Source: an uncultured Formosa sp.
GTDB taxonomy: Bacteria; Bacteroidota; Bacteroidia; Flavobacteriales; Flavobacteriaceae
DNA: 64,000 nt
Assembly (NCBI RefSeq): GCF_947500765.1
Contig: NZ_CANMTH010000003.1
Coordinates: forward strand, 124,001-188,000
Direction of reading: 5' to 3'
Shown here: positions 10,601 to 17,562 of the stretch, piece by piece
How positions within the stretch are numbered: the first letter of the stretch is position 1
Layout: every line of letters starts with the position of its first letter
Program-made: the position numbers and the translations under genes
Notes under the pieces: generated by a model
What the model saw: the letters and a program-made list of their open reading frames with translations, nothing else
What the model was told of the DNA's origin: nothing
The model's database searches: none

Positions 10601-10729
10601 ATGATCTGCAAAAAATAAATGGATTAATGCATCGTAAGTGGTTTCCAAAGTAAAAAATATGGCACTACCATGAAAAGCCAATCCTAAGAGAAGCGCAGAT
10701 ATTAAGTATTTATTCGAGGTTTCTTTCAT
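7640..10729 (-). CDS. Large GT-C-like polytopic membrane protein with extracytoplasmic C-terminal domain
   Basis: I place the start at the ATG at 10729 (MKETSNKYLI), giving 1029 residues. The in-frame ATG at 10813 coincides with the CATTCGTC regulatory site, and its extra 28 residues lack family character. About 12 hydrophobic segments occupy the first half. Near the start, ETTYDALIHLFFADHY, then YEWYTGFTVQSYPPL, matches the acidic first loop of PTPS-related/GT-C membrane proteins, which use lipid-linked sugar donors. After a last membrane segment near residue 630 comes a 400-residue extracytoplasmic region that starts with an NTF2-like stretch (AVIAYYDALDFKKFEKAY). It heads the three-gene minus-strand operon. 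Assembly or modification of the exopolysaccharide is inferred. Confidence 0.6.
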   Translation of the reverse strand: MKETSNKYLISALLLGLAFHGSAIFFTLETTYDALIHLFFADHYAHNWFEPWNYEWYTGFTVQSYPPLVHQSIALLSLIGGLKFGMFCVALIAIVLFITGAYRFSLLITANKTIAGYATVLAVFSSSFIETLHIFGQLPSIIGVSVLMHALPEIYLWLKTGRKWYLATSLSLIAVTVTSHHVTPIFGMVFFIFPLIGMVIMDVSREQVSSMKEVTFKLFLSSFFKLFKRIISFGMLSLVLIVGCIFPYWLNSKANPITQVPIPHGSRDNFLEITSSGLVFFLIPWGILLIILPYIFYRYYSKRYLFFGLSITICTILGTGGTTPIPLKILGETAFNILTLDRFTLWASILSIPMLGEFAYRFVEGDLKELIQSRFGAIYHRVIGGILAGLFVFMVIFTMSLNYFRPSQPQKIKMLPIVNFLNQDDHDKWRFLTLGFGDQMAWLSAQTNAMTVDGNYHSARRLPELTTRPIERLENSKFKGVAGIGSLQQFLTTPEKYNLKYIFSNDKFYDPILYFCGWQRLRQLENGIMVWERLNIPPVSSILPKEDVAKWLKIMWGVIPFLTVLVAFILNIQMLWVNMLKTRIKPIPDFLKYSVTYKKFNRNVLRITHIWSLFLASILFYGIYVFYLKNDSQRSPENAVIAYYDALDFKKFEKAYSLIDPNSNIPISQYMLEISVTDGLLSSYAKMDAIKTEITNYNDSTVAAKVTSQWITPLEKIKKVDYKSLSKIKGKWYLQPDDLNNDLPPDQLFSANTTKYFNQGRRRITTEQTHHEDVLKQPVLEIISAKLVQYNGHYAIIGEVQNIDNVPADVILKGSLYNDNNKQLATYNAKYHVKHKLMPKESSSFRINFEGIAWSKTQDSIPDTFNPDEFTPVEFEEQPTKFNLQVAGNVSGSDLYKNVVLSAIDITNETINGNLFNSGIQEITIPQLLITYYDENKTMVWVDHLFVKEGIRQQRKQNFKYSILKDGKIKIINNSMKNIFVNGLPNDAIANKIIPTRIENHTNEELQHIVHPDFSYIKIEINTYIGSPN

Positions 10730-10810
10730 TAAAAGCCTTAAGGATAACAGTATGGTAAAGATATGTAATTTAAATAGTGCTTTTATTTTTAATGACCTAC
10801 AGCAACCTAC

Positions 10811-10827
10811 CATTCGTCGACACTAAG
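10811..10827 (+). promoter_or_regulatory. CATTCGTC regulatory site upstream of the REC-GT2 gene
   Basis: CATTCGTCGACACTAAG lies between two divergent operons, 68 bases before the end of the -7 element TACTTTTG. This is the third copy in the locus and is read as an AlgR/LytTR-like site. It could also influence the divergent membrane-protein operon, where a -7-like TATCTTTA lies on the minus strand at 10756-10763. Confidence 0.5.
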
Positions 10828-10871
10828 TGATTGGTTAATCTAAATAAGTATTTTACAGCCAACTACAATCC

Positions 10872-10879
10872 TACTTTTG
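10872..10879 (+). promoter_or_regulatory. -7 element of the REC-GT2 gene
   Basis: TACTTTTG matches TAnnTTTG exactly. Transcription should begin near 10886. This supports the ATG at 10909 as the start and excludes the upstream in-frame ATG at 10831. Confidence 0.6.
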
Positions 10880-10908
10880 TAGTATTAAAATTAAAATATA
10901 TTCTTCCA

Positions 10909-12096
10909 ATGAAAGTTTTAGCCATAGATGACCAACAGTTAGTATTACTTCCTTTGCAAAAAAGATTAACCGAACTAGGTTACAATGTAAAAATTGAAAC
11001 AGATGCCGCTGAAGGTTTAGAATTATACACGTCTTTTAGACCTGATTTGGTTATTGTAGATATTAATATGCCAGGAATATCAGGTTTAGATATTATAAGA
11101 CAAATTAGGACTTCTAACCATCCGGATACTCCAATTATGGTATTGTCAGGGAATGTTCAAGACCATGTTATTACTGAAGGTTTTGATTTAGGAATTAACG
11201 ATTATATGAAAAAACCATTAAGTTTAAATGAGATAAGTGCTCGTGTTAAACGTTTAATTGGTGCACCAAATGTACAAAATACAATAGCAAAGAGTAATGT
11301 TATTATTCAAGAGCGTTGCGTGGGTGTCGTTATTCCATGTTATAATGAAGAAGAACGTTTGTTAAGTAAAGAATTTACAGATTATATTGATAAGAACACA
11401 GGATATCATTTATGTTTTGTGAATGACGGAAGTAAGGATGAAACTTTAGAAATTTTAAAAGACTTACAACAAGGACGGGAAGATTTTATAACCGTTTACG
11501 ATTGTGAAAAAAATGGAGGTAAAGCAGAAGCCGTACGTTTGGGAATGTTACATATGGCTAAAAAAGAAGACTTAGATTATATCGGGTTTTTAGATGCCGA
11601 TTTATCTACAGATTTAGCAGATTTTGATGATTTAGTAAAGACTATAGAAACATCAGATTTTAAAATTGTAAGTGGTTCTAGAATCTCAAGAATGGGAGCA
11701 AATATTACTAAAGAATCTGCACGAAAAGTAATTAGTTCATCTATTAACTTTATTATCAGGAAGATTTTAAAAATGGATTTTAAAGACACTCAATGTGGTG
11801 CTAAGATTTTTCGTAAAGATGTTATTGAAATCGCGTTTGGAAAAAAATTTGTAACTCAATGGATTTTCGATGTCGAAATTTTTATAAGAATGTCTCAGTT
11901 TTTTGGATTAAAACAAGCAAAATCTATGCTCTGTGAACAACCTCTAAAACGATGGATTCATGCCGATGGTTCTAAATTATCTATGAAAGATTCTATTAAA
12001 ATAATAGGGCAGTTGGGACAGATTGCTTGGGTATATAGAGGCAAAAAGAATAACCTAAATGTTAAAGGCACAAAACTAGATATGATACATGAATAA
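10909..12096 (+). CDS. Response-regulator receiver domain fused to family 2 glycosyltransferase
   Basis: The 395-residue protein has two domains. Residues 1-125 are a complete receiver: acidic pair D7/D8, phospho-acceptor D51 in VIVDINMPG, S80 in IMVLSG and K102 in MKKP. Residues 140-395 are a GT2 fold resembling dolichyl/polyprenyl-phosphate glucosyltransferases: GVVIPCYNEEERL, LCFVNDGSKDETL, a DxD-type GFLDADLS, DTQCGAKIFRKD and WIFDVEIFIRM. No DNA-binding or membrane segment is present. Phosphorylation by a histidine kinase may therefore control sugar transfer directly. The start is set by the -7 element at 10872. A second, degenerate GT2 fragment follows 34 bases later, probably in the same transcript. 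Confidence 0.85.
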   Translation: MKVLAIDDQQLVLLPLQKRLTELGYNVKIETDAAEGLELYTSFRPDLVIVDINMPGISGLDIIRQIRTSNHPDTPIMVLSGNVQDHVITEGFDLGINDYMKKPLSLNEISARVKRLIGAPNVQNTIAKSNVIIQERCVGVVIPCYNEEERLLSKEFTDYIDKNTGYHLCFVNDGSKDETLEILKDLQQGREDFITVYDCEKNGGKAEAVRLGMLHMAKKEDLDYIGFLDADLSTDLADFDDLVKTIETSDFKIVSGSRISRMGANITKESARKVISSSINFIIRKILKMDFKDTQCGAKIFRKDVIEIAFGKKFVTQWIFDVEIFIRMSQFFGLKQAKSMLCEQPLKRWIHADGSKLSMKDSIKIIGQLGQIAWVYRGKKNNLNVKGTKLDMIHE

Positions 12097-12130
12097 GTCG
12101 CATTTTTCATATTAATTAAAATCTAAAATT

Positions 12131-12604
12131 ATGAAAATTGGAATACTTATTATTTTCTTCAACAATGAAAAAGAAATAGACAATCATTTATTTAATAGTT
12201 TGTTGAGACTTCCTAAACTCGTGCGATTAAGTCTTGTTAATAATGGGAGTACAGATAATACCTTAGAAAAATTACAAGAGCTAGAGGATAGCTACAATGC
12301 AGATTTATCTTTGATAGATATAAAAAAAAATAAAGGGACTAATGCTGCTTTAAAAGCAGGAGCAAGGTATTTGTTAGAAAAAGAAGACTTAAAACATATT
12401 GGGTATTTAAATTTAGAATCGGCTTTTAACTTTAAAAAAGTTGCTGAAATTATGATCTTAATTAAAGAGAATTACGATTTAATTGCTCCTTATAGTGTAG
12501 AAATAAATAATAATACTCCTTTCCAGCGATCACTTTTTAAGAATATGTTTTCAATGTCTGACTGGGTATTAGACTTACAACACAAGAAATTAGAGAACGT
12601 GTAA
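12131..12604 (+). CDS. Short, degenerate GT2-like protein
   Basis: The 157-residue product resembles only the N-terminal half of a GT2 domain: an MKIGILIIFFNNEKE strand, LSLVNNGSTDNTLEKLQEL for nucleotide-sugar binding, and KNKGTNAALKAGARY. Where the upstream paralogue has the metal-binding FLDADLS, this one has YLNLESA, so the DxD motif is absent. The acceptor half is also missing. It is 34 bases downstream of the REC-GT2 gene. It may be a non-catalytic partner of that enzyme or a decaying duplicate. The reading frame is intact, so I list it as a gene and not a pseudogene. Confidence 0.6.
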   Translation: MKIGILIIFFNNEKEIDNHLFNSLLRLPKLVRLSLVNNGSTDNTLEKLQELEDSYNADLSLIDIKKNKGTNAALKAGARYLLEKEDLKHIGYLNLESAFNFKKVAEIMILIKENYDLIAPYSVEINNNTPFQRSLFKNMFSMSDWVLDLQHKKLENV

Positions 12605-12648
12605 TAATTGTAGTTAAGACTTCTAACGTTTTTAAGATTAAAAAATGT

Positions 12649-13260
12649 TTAAAACCCTTCTTCTTTTAATTCAGAGCGTTCCTTTTTATTAAAATATTCA
12701 ATAATAGAATTCATTTTTTGTTTGTCTCTTTTTCTAGCATAAACCCAACCATATAATTTTCCCATATTTGTTTTATAATCAAACCATTTTCCTTTTGGAT
12801 TTAGTGTTTCATCATATCTAAATTCTTTCCATTTTTGGATTTTATCAGTTACCGTATCTGGTTTTTCCCATGTTCTAACATCTCCAAATTTTTTCTTCCA
12901 AACCTTATTTAATTTTTTAATGGTTTGTTTTTTCAATATTTCTTTTTTTGGTAAAACATAGATGTTAAACCTCGTTATATATCTTTGTCTATTAGGCTTT
13001 TCATCGGTTGAAAGTTCTGTTATAAATTTTTCTAGATAATGTTCAGGCTCTTTGCTATGCATTTTAAAGTTTACGCCTAGACTTTCTATTTTTTTAATTA
13101 ATTCAGGATTGTTTTTACTTTTAGCTGATGTTAGAAAAGTACCTAAATTTTTATCTTTGTATTTAAACCTATGATTTACTTGGATTTTTACACCTTCATC
13201 AATAGCGTTCTTTAAAAGATTTAGCCATTCATTTTCCTTTATTTTATTTTTAGATTCCAT
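12649..13260 (-). CDS. Hypothetical protein, weakly helicase-associated-domain-like
   Basis: The 203-residue, strongly basic soluble protein was not recognised with confidence. Residues 10-60 (NEWLNLLKNAIDEG, then NLGTFLTSAK, then IESLGVNFKM) follow the W / G / LG-F / LG-F spacing of helicase-associated (HA) repeats. A second similar stretch lies near residues 145-190 (KWKEF, then GKWFDY, then GKLYGWVYARKR). No helicase motor is present. It sits between the GT2 genes and the GH113-like gene without shared function. It could be a stand-alone nucleic-acid-binding protein. Neither function nor family is secure. Confidence 0.45.
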   Translation of the reverse strand: MESKNKIKENEWLNLLKNAIDEGVKIQVNHRFKYKDKNLGTFLTSAKSKNNPELIKKIESLGVNFKMHSKEPEHYLEKFITELSTDEKPNRQRYITRFNIYVLPKKEILKKQTIKKLNKVWKKKFGDVRTWEKPDTVTDKIQKWKEFRYDETLNPKGKWFDYKTNMGKLYGWVYARKRDKQKMNSIIEYFNKKERSELKEEGF

Positions 13261-13333
13261 TTTTGAAAGATATATATAATTTTGTAATAAGATTTTCTGT
13301 TTTGTTGAAATGCTTATTACGCTAAATTAGGCA

Positions 13334-14344
13334 TTATTCTGTAAATTGATTGTAATACGTTTTTATCACCTGTTCTACGGGTTTGTTTTGCGGTGTAAAT
13401 CTAGAATCGTTTACCCCACCAGATTGGTCATGGTTTATAAACCATTTCCAAACAAAACCACCCGCAAACCATGCCTCTCCCCAGAAGGTTTCGAATAAGG
13501 CTTTGGTGCAATTTACTTGTGCCTCGAGATTAACTTGATCCATATCTCTATCACTTTTCCAAGGTGCTTTACCACTATAATCTACACTTCGGTAACCAAA
13601 CTCTGTAAATATAATTGGTTTATCATGTTGCTTAGAAAAGGTCTCAACACTCTTTTTATGGGGTTTCAATCCTTCTAAAGCATCTTCAAAACTAGGTGTT
13701 TTTTTAGGGCTTAACGGAAAGTAAGCGTTAATGCCAATATAATCTAATTTGTCCCAAAACGGAGTCTTTTCAAATTCATCCCAATTGGCGGCATAGGTTA
13801 ATTTTCCAGAGTATACGTTCTTGATGTTTTTAATTAATATTTGCCAATAATCTGGTCTAGCAGTTATAAATTGCTCTAATTCTGTTCCAATACAAAACAT
13901 ATCCACTTTAGCTTCTTCTGCTAATTTTGCATATTCTAGTATATATTTAGAATATGAATTTTCTAAAATAGTCCAGTTTTCTTCATTTTGCATATTTATA
14001 TTCCCCGTGAATTCTCCGTGTCTTACCCAAATTTGAGGTTTAAGCATCACTTTTATATTTTGCTTTTGTAACTCATTTATGTAATGCTTAGAGCCCGATC
14101 TTGTTTCGCCGTACCATTGTCTGTCGCTATTAAATCTAATGTCTGGGTGATTAAGATTTTGAATCGAACCAAAAGGCATTACAGCAGCATAATTTGCATG
14201 AATTGTAACAAGGGGTTCAATGTGGTTTTTTTCTACAGTATGTCTTGAGGCAACAAAACTTACACCATTAATTTTATGAGTCTGAGTCTGGCAAGACAGT
14301 ACGCTAAAGAGTAATAAAAAGAATAGGCAGTTGATTATTTTCAT
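13334..14344 (-). CDS. GH113-like beta-mannanase lipoprotein
   Basis: The start is placed at the ATG at 14344, because from there the product begins with a lipoprotein signal (MKIINC to SVLSC, Cys18). The upstream in-frame ATG at 14410 adds 22 residues with no signal character. The 336-residue protein has the hallmarks of GH113: acid/base Glu155 in FCIGTELEQF and nucleophile Glu248 in IIFTEFGYRS, with WVRHGEF and YAANWDEF between. Known GH113 enzymes cleave beta-1,4-mannans. As a surface or periplasmic lipoprotein next to polysaccharide assembly genes, it may trim the exported glycan. A possible -7 (TAAATTCG) lies on the minus strand at 14365-14372. Confidence 0.78.
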   Translation of the reverse strand: MKIINCLFFLLLFSVLSCQTQTHKINGVSFVASRHTVEKNHIEPLVTIHANYAAVMPFGSIQNLNHPDIRFNSDRQWYGETRSGSKHYINELQKQNIKVMLKPQIWVRHGEFTGNINMQNEENWTILENSYSKYILEYAKLAEEAKVDMFCIGTELEQFITARPDYWQILIKNIKNVYSGKLTYAANWDEFEKTPFWDKLDYIGINAYFPLSPKKTPSFEDALEGLKPHKKSVETFSKQHDKPIIFTEFGYRSVDYSGKAPWKSDRDMDQVNLEAQVNCTKALFETFWGEAWFAGGFVWKWFINHDQSGGVNDSRFTPQNKPVEQVIKTYYNQFTE

Positions 14345-14594
14345 AGATAAGATTTTAAAAACGTCGAATTTAGTATAAATCACTAAGCGACAATTTAAAA
14401 GTTTTCCCAAAATTTTAATTAAAGGTTAAATGCGCATATGTATGTATTAAAAAACATTTTCAAATCAAAAAAATAATATAATTAGAATTTTATAACCTTA
14501 CAGCAATACTCTAATTTAAATACTTTCTAAATTAGGTTTAGCCTATAAGTTCTTACCTTTAAGTTCGACCTAACATGTGATAACAATTAAATCT

Positions 14595-15899
14595 ATGGAA
14601 CATATTGCCATTATTGGAAACGGAATTTCTGGAGTAACGCTTGCGAGACACATTAGAAAAAATTCTGACAAAAAGATTACTATAATATCTGGAGAAACTG
14701 AGTTTTTTTTCTCGCGTACCGCACTCATGTATGTGTATATGGGACATATGAAGTTTGAACATACACAACCTTACGAGGATTGGTTCTGGGAGAAAAACAG
14801 GATTGCACTAAAAAAAGGCTATGTAAAACAGGTTGATACAAACTTGAAAACACTTCATTTTAAAGAAGGAGATACTTTACAATATGATAAACTTGTGATT
14901 GCTACAGGAAGTAAACCTAATAAATTTGGTTGGCCAGGACAGGATTTAGAAGGAGTTATGGGGATGTATCATAAACAGGATTTAGAGAATTTAGAAAAAC
15001 ACGCTCCTAATAAAGACGTTTGTAAACGTGCCGTTATTGTTGGAGGAGGTTTAATTGGTATTGAAATGGCAGAAATGTTAAGTAGCCGTAGTATTCCTGT
15101 AACTTTCTTGGTGAGAGAGAATAGTTTTTGGAATGGTGTATTGCCAAATGGTGAAAGCGAAATGATTAATCGTCATATTAAAAATCATCATATTGATTTA
15201 AGACTCTCTACAAATTTAAAGGAAATTGTTTCAGATGAACATGGAAAAGTAAAATCTGTAATTATTGAAGAAACAGGTGAAGAAATTCCGTGTAATGTTG
15301 TAGGACTTACTGCAGGAGTAGCTCCAAATATTGATTTTATTAGAGATTCTGGTATAGACATAGGTCGAGGTGTAAAAGTAAATCGTTTTTTAGAAACTAA
15401 TATACCCGATATTTATGCGATTGGTGATTGTGCCGAGCAACATGAAGCTATAGGAAATAGACGACCAATAGAAGCGGTTTGGTACACAGGCCGTATGATG
15501 GGAGAAGTTTTAGCACAAACTATTTGTGGCAATAAAATGGAATACAAACCAGGACATTGGTTTAACTCTGCAAAATTTTTAGACATCGAATATCAAACCT
15601 ATGGTTGGGTGTTTAGTGAAAGGAGTAAATCTGAACACGAAGTACATTTTCATTGGAAGCATGCAGATGATACCAAGTGTATAACTGTAGCTTACCATAA
15701 AGACACGAACGCATTTCTAGGGATTAATACTTTTGGAATTCGGATGCGTCATGACGTATTTGACCGTTGGCTTACCGAAGCACGGGATATGGATTATGTA
15801 ATGAATCATTTAACCGAGGCTAATTTTGATCCAGAATTCTATTCAAAATTTGAAAAAGAGATTCTAGAAACTTACACTAACCAATTACAAACTGCATAA
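14595..15899 (+). CDS. FAD/NAD(P)-dependent oxidoreductase
   Basis: The 434-residue flavoprotein is read from the ATG at 14595, directly before the first Rossmann strand (MEHIAIIGNGISG). Two dinucleotide folds are visible: FAD (IIGNGISG near the start, and DIYAIGDCAEQ near residue 280) and NAD(P)H (AVIVGGGLIGIEMAEML near residue 150). The layout is that of nitrite-reductase-type or rubredoxin/ferredoxin reductases of the pyridine nucleotide-disulfide superfamily, without a CxxxxC redox disulfide. The downstream polyferredoxin gene starts one base after its stop, so the pair probably forms one electron-transfer complex. The final acceptor is unknown. Confidence 0.8.
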   Translation: MEHIAIIGNGISGVTLARHIRKNSDKKITIISGETEFFFSRTALMYVYMGHMKFEHTQPYEDWFWEKNRIALKKGYVKQVDTNLKTLHFKEGDTLQYDKLVIATGSKPNKFGWPGQDLEGVMGMYHKQDLENLEKHAPNKDVCKRAVIVGGGLIGIEMAEMLSSRSIPVTFLVRENSFWNGVLPNGESEMINRHIKNHHIDLRLSTNLKEIVSDEHGKVKSVIIEETGEEIPCNVVGLTAGVAPNIDFIRDSGIDIGRGVKVNRFLETNIPDIYAIGDCAEQHEAIGNRRPIEAVWYTGRMMGEVLAQTICGNKMEYKPGHWFNSAKFLDIEYQTYGWVFSERSKSEHEVHFHWKHADDTKCITVAYHKDTNAFLGINTFGIRMRHDVFDRWLTEARDMDYVMNHLTEANFDPEFYSKFEKEILETYTNQLQTA

Positions 15900-15900
15900 C

Positions 15901-17490
15901 ATGAGTAATAAAATAAATAATAGTATGTCATTGGCTAATCCCGATGCTTTAAATATTACGAACACACAAAAAATTGCACTTGCCATTGGTGCTATTGGTT
16001 TATTTATAATGGCTTTAGCACTTTTTAATACCAACTTTCCAAATAAAGGACTGTTTCTTACGCTTGCATTAGGCGCTATAATTGGTGGAGTAATTCTATA
16101 TTCTAGAGAGGCTTATCTTAATAAATTAGAAGGTATAAAAAACGATGGTGTTTGGTTTAAATCTATTTCGTCTCGTGGTGTTTTAGGTTGGATTTTGGGT
16201 GTGGTGTTAACCTCTTTTTATATTGTATTGTATTTCTTTCCTAAGTATTTAGGTTTAGGTACTAACGGTGAAGCAAACTCAGGTTTAATAGGCCTTTTCG
16301 ATCCGCTTAGTCATTTACTAAGTGGGAGAGATGCCAGTCAGTGGTTTGTGTATGGTGTATTATATACGGTTGCTATATTGGCTTTTGGATATAAGTTTAT
16401 ATTAAAATACAGACATAATCGTTACCAGCAATTACGTACAGGATCTGTCATGTTTTTTCAATTGGGATTTGCCTTTTTGATTCCTGAATTCATGTACGTT
16501 ATGAATAACGATTTACCATATTACGATCTTAAAAGTATATGGCCACTTAATTACTATATTTTTGATGAATGGTCTGTAAAAGGATTTCTTTCTACAGGAA
16601 ATATTGGTATTGCATTACTGTTATTTGGGTTGTTATCTATTTTTGTTATCACACCTATTTTAACTTACAAATATGGAAAACGTTGGTATTGTTCTTGGGT
16701 ATGTGGTTGTGGTGGTTTAGCTGAAACTGCGGGAGATTCCTTCAGACAGTTATCGTCTAAAAAAATGTCTGCTTGGAAGTTAGAACGTTGGTTAATTCAT
16801 ACCGTATTAGTCTTTTCTGTAGTGATGACTGTTGCTATGGTATATTCATATTTAGGCTACGAAAAAAATGATTTTTGGTTAACAAGAGACGTATTTATTT
16901 CTTTAGTTATTGGTTTGTTAACAGTGGTATTTGCTGCAGTGATGTACTTTAAAAGACACGAATTAGGTAAAGACGCTAAAATGGGAGCGATTGGTTATGC
17001 TGTTGTTATAGCATTATTACTAATCATGCATTTTACAGGAACCACAGATCAGTTGTTTTTTATTAAATCAGGAACATTACGCTCTGCTTATGGATTATAT
17101 ATAGGTTCAATTTTTTCTGGAGTGATTGGAACTGGATTTTATCCTATTTTAGGAAACCGTTCTTGGTGTCGTTTTGGTTGTCCAATGGCAGCGATCTTAG
17201 GATTCCAACAACGTTTGTTTTCTAAATTTAGAATAACTACTAATGGAGGACAATGTATTTCTTGCGGAAACTGTTCTAACAGTTGTGAAATGGGAATAGA
17301 TGTTAGAGCGTATGCACAGAAAGGTGAAAACATTGTACGTTCTAGTTGTGTAGGTTGTGGCGTGTGTTCTGCAGTGTGCCCTAGAGGTGTTTTAAAATTA
17401 GAAAACGATTCTATGAAAGGTCGTATCAATCCTACAGAAGTACTTTTAGGAAATGATGTAGATTTAATGGATTTACTTAATAATAAATAA
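15901..17490 (+). CDS. Polytopic membrane polyferredoxin (NapH/CcoG-like)
   Basis: The 529-residue protein has about eight to ten transmembrane segments. Cys-rich cytoplasmic motifs appear after the middle membrane block (WYCSWVCGCGG) and near the end (RSWCRFGCPM). Two ferredoxin-type 4Fe-4S binding sequences follow: CISCGNCSNSCEMGI and CVGCGVCSAVCPRGV. This organisation is shared by NapH, NosR C-termini and CcoG, which pass electrons between cytoplasmic reductants and membrane or periplasmic partners. Together with the flavoprotein immediately upstream it likely moves electrons from NAD(P)H through flavin to iron-sulfur clusters at the membrane. No terminal reductase is adjacent. Confidence 0.75.
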   Translation: MSNKINNSMSLANPDALNITNTQKIALAIGAIGLFIMALALFNTNFPNKGLFLTLALGAIIGGVILYSREAYLNKLEGIKNDGVWFKSISSRGVLGWILGVVLTSFYIVLYFFPKYLGLGTNGEANSGLIGLFDPLSHLLSGRDASQWFVYGVLYTVAILAFGYKFILKYRHNRYQQLRTGSVMFFQLGFAFLIPEFMYVMNNDLPYYDLKSIWPLNYYIFDEWSVKGFLSTGNIGIALLLFGLLSIFVITPILTYKYGKRWYCSWVCGCGGLAETAGDSFRQLSSKKMSAWKLERWLIHTVLVFSVVMTVAMVYSYLGYEKNDFWLTRDVFISLVIGLLTVVFAAVMYFKRHELGKDAKMGAIGYAVVIALLLIMHFTGTTDQLFFIKSGTLRSAYGLYIGSIFSGVIGTGFYPILGNRSWCRFGCPMAAILGFQQRLFSKFRITTNGGQCISCGNCSNSCEMGIDVRAYAQKGENIVRSSCVGCGVCSAVCPRGVLKLENDSMKGRINPTEVLLGNDVDLMDLLNNK

Positions 17491-17515
17491 TAAAACGAGT
17501 TTCAAACTCTCGTTT

Positions 17516-17562
17516 AAATTATCAGTGTTTTATGCTTTAAAAGGATATAACACTGATAATTT
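17516..17562. terminator. Bidirectional terminator hairpin
   Basis: A perfect 14-bp stem (AAATTATCAGTGTT paired with AACACTGATAATTT) lies between two convergent genes. A smaller hairpin (AAACGAG / CTCGTTT, 17493-17515) precedes it. Confidence 0.75.

Noticed and set aside
10731..10813. N-terminal extension of the large membrane protein starting at 10813
   Set aside because: The ATG there is part of the CATTCGTC regulatory site, and the added 28 residues are not family-like; the ATG at 10729 fits better.
17516..17562. ATCAGTG / CACTGAT sequences resembling the shared box
   Set aside because: They form a perfect 14-bp stem between two convergent gene ends, with no promoter nearby. This is a terminator, not a regulatory box.
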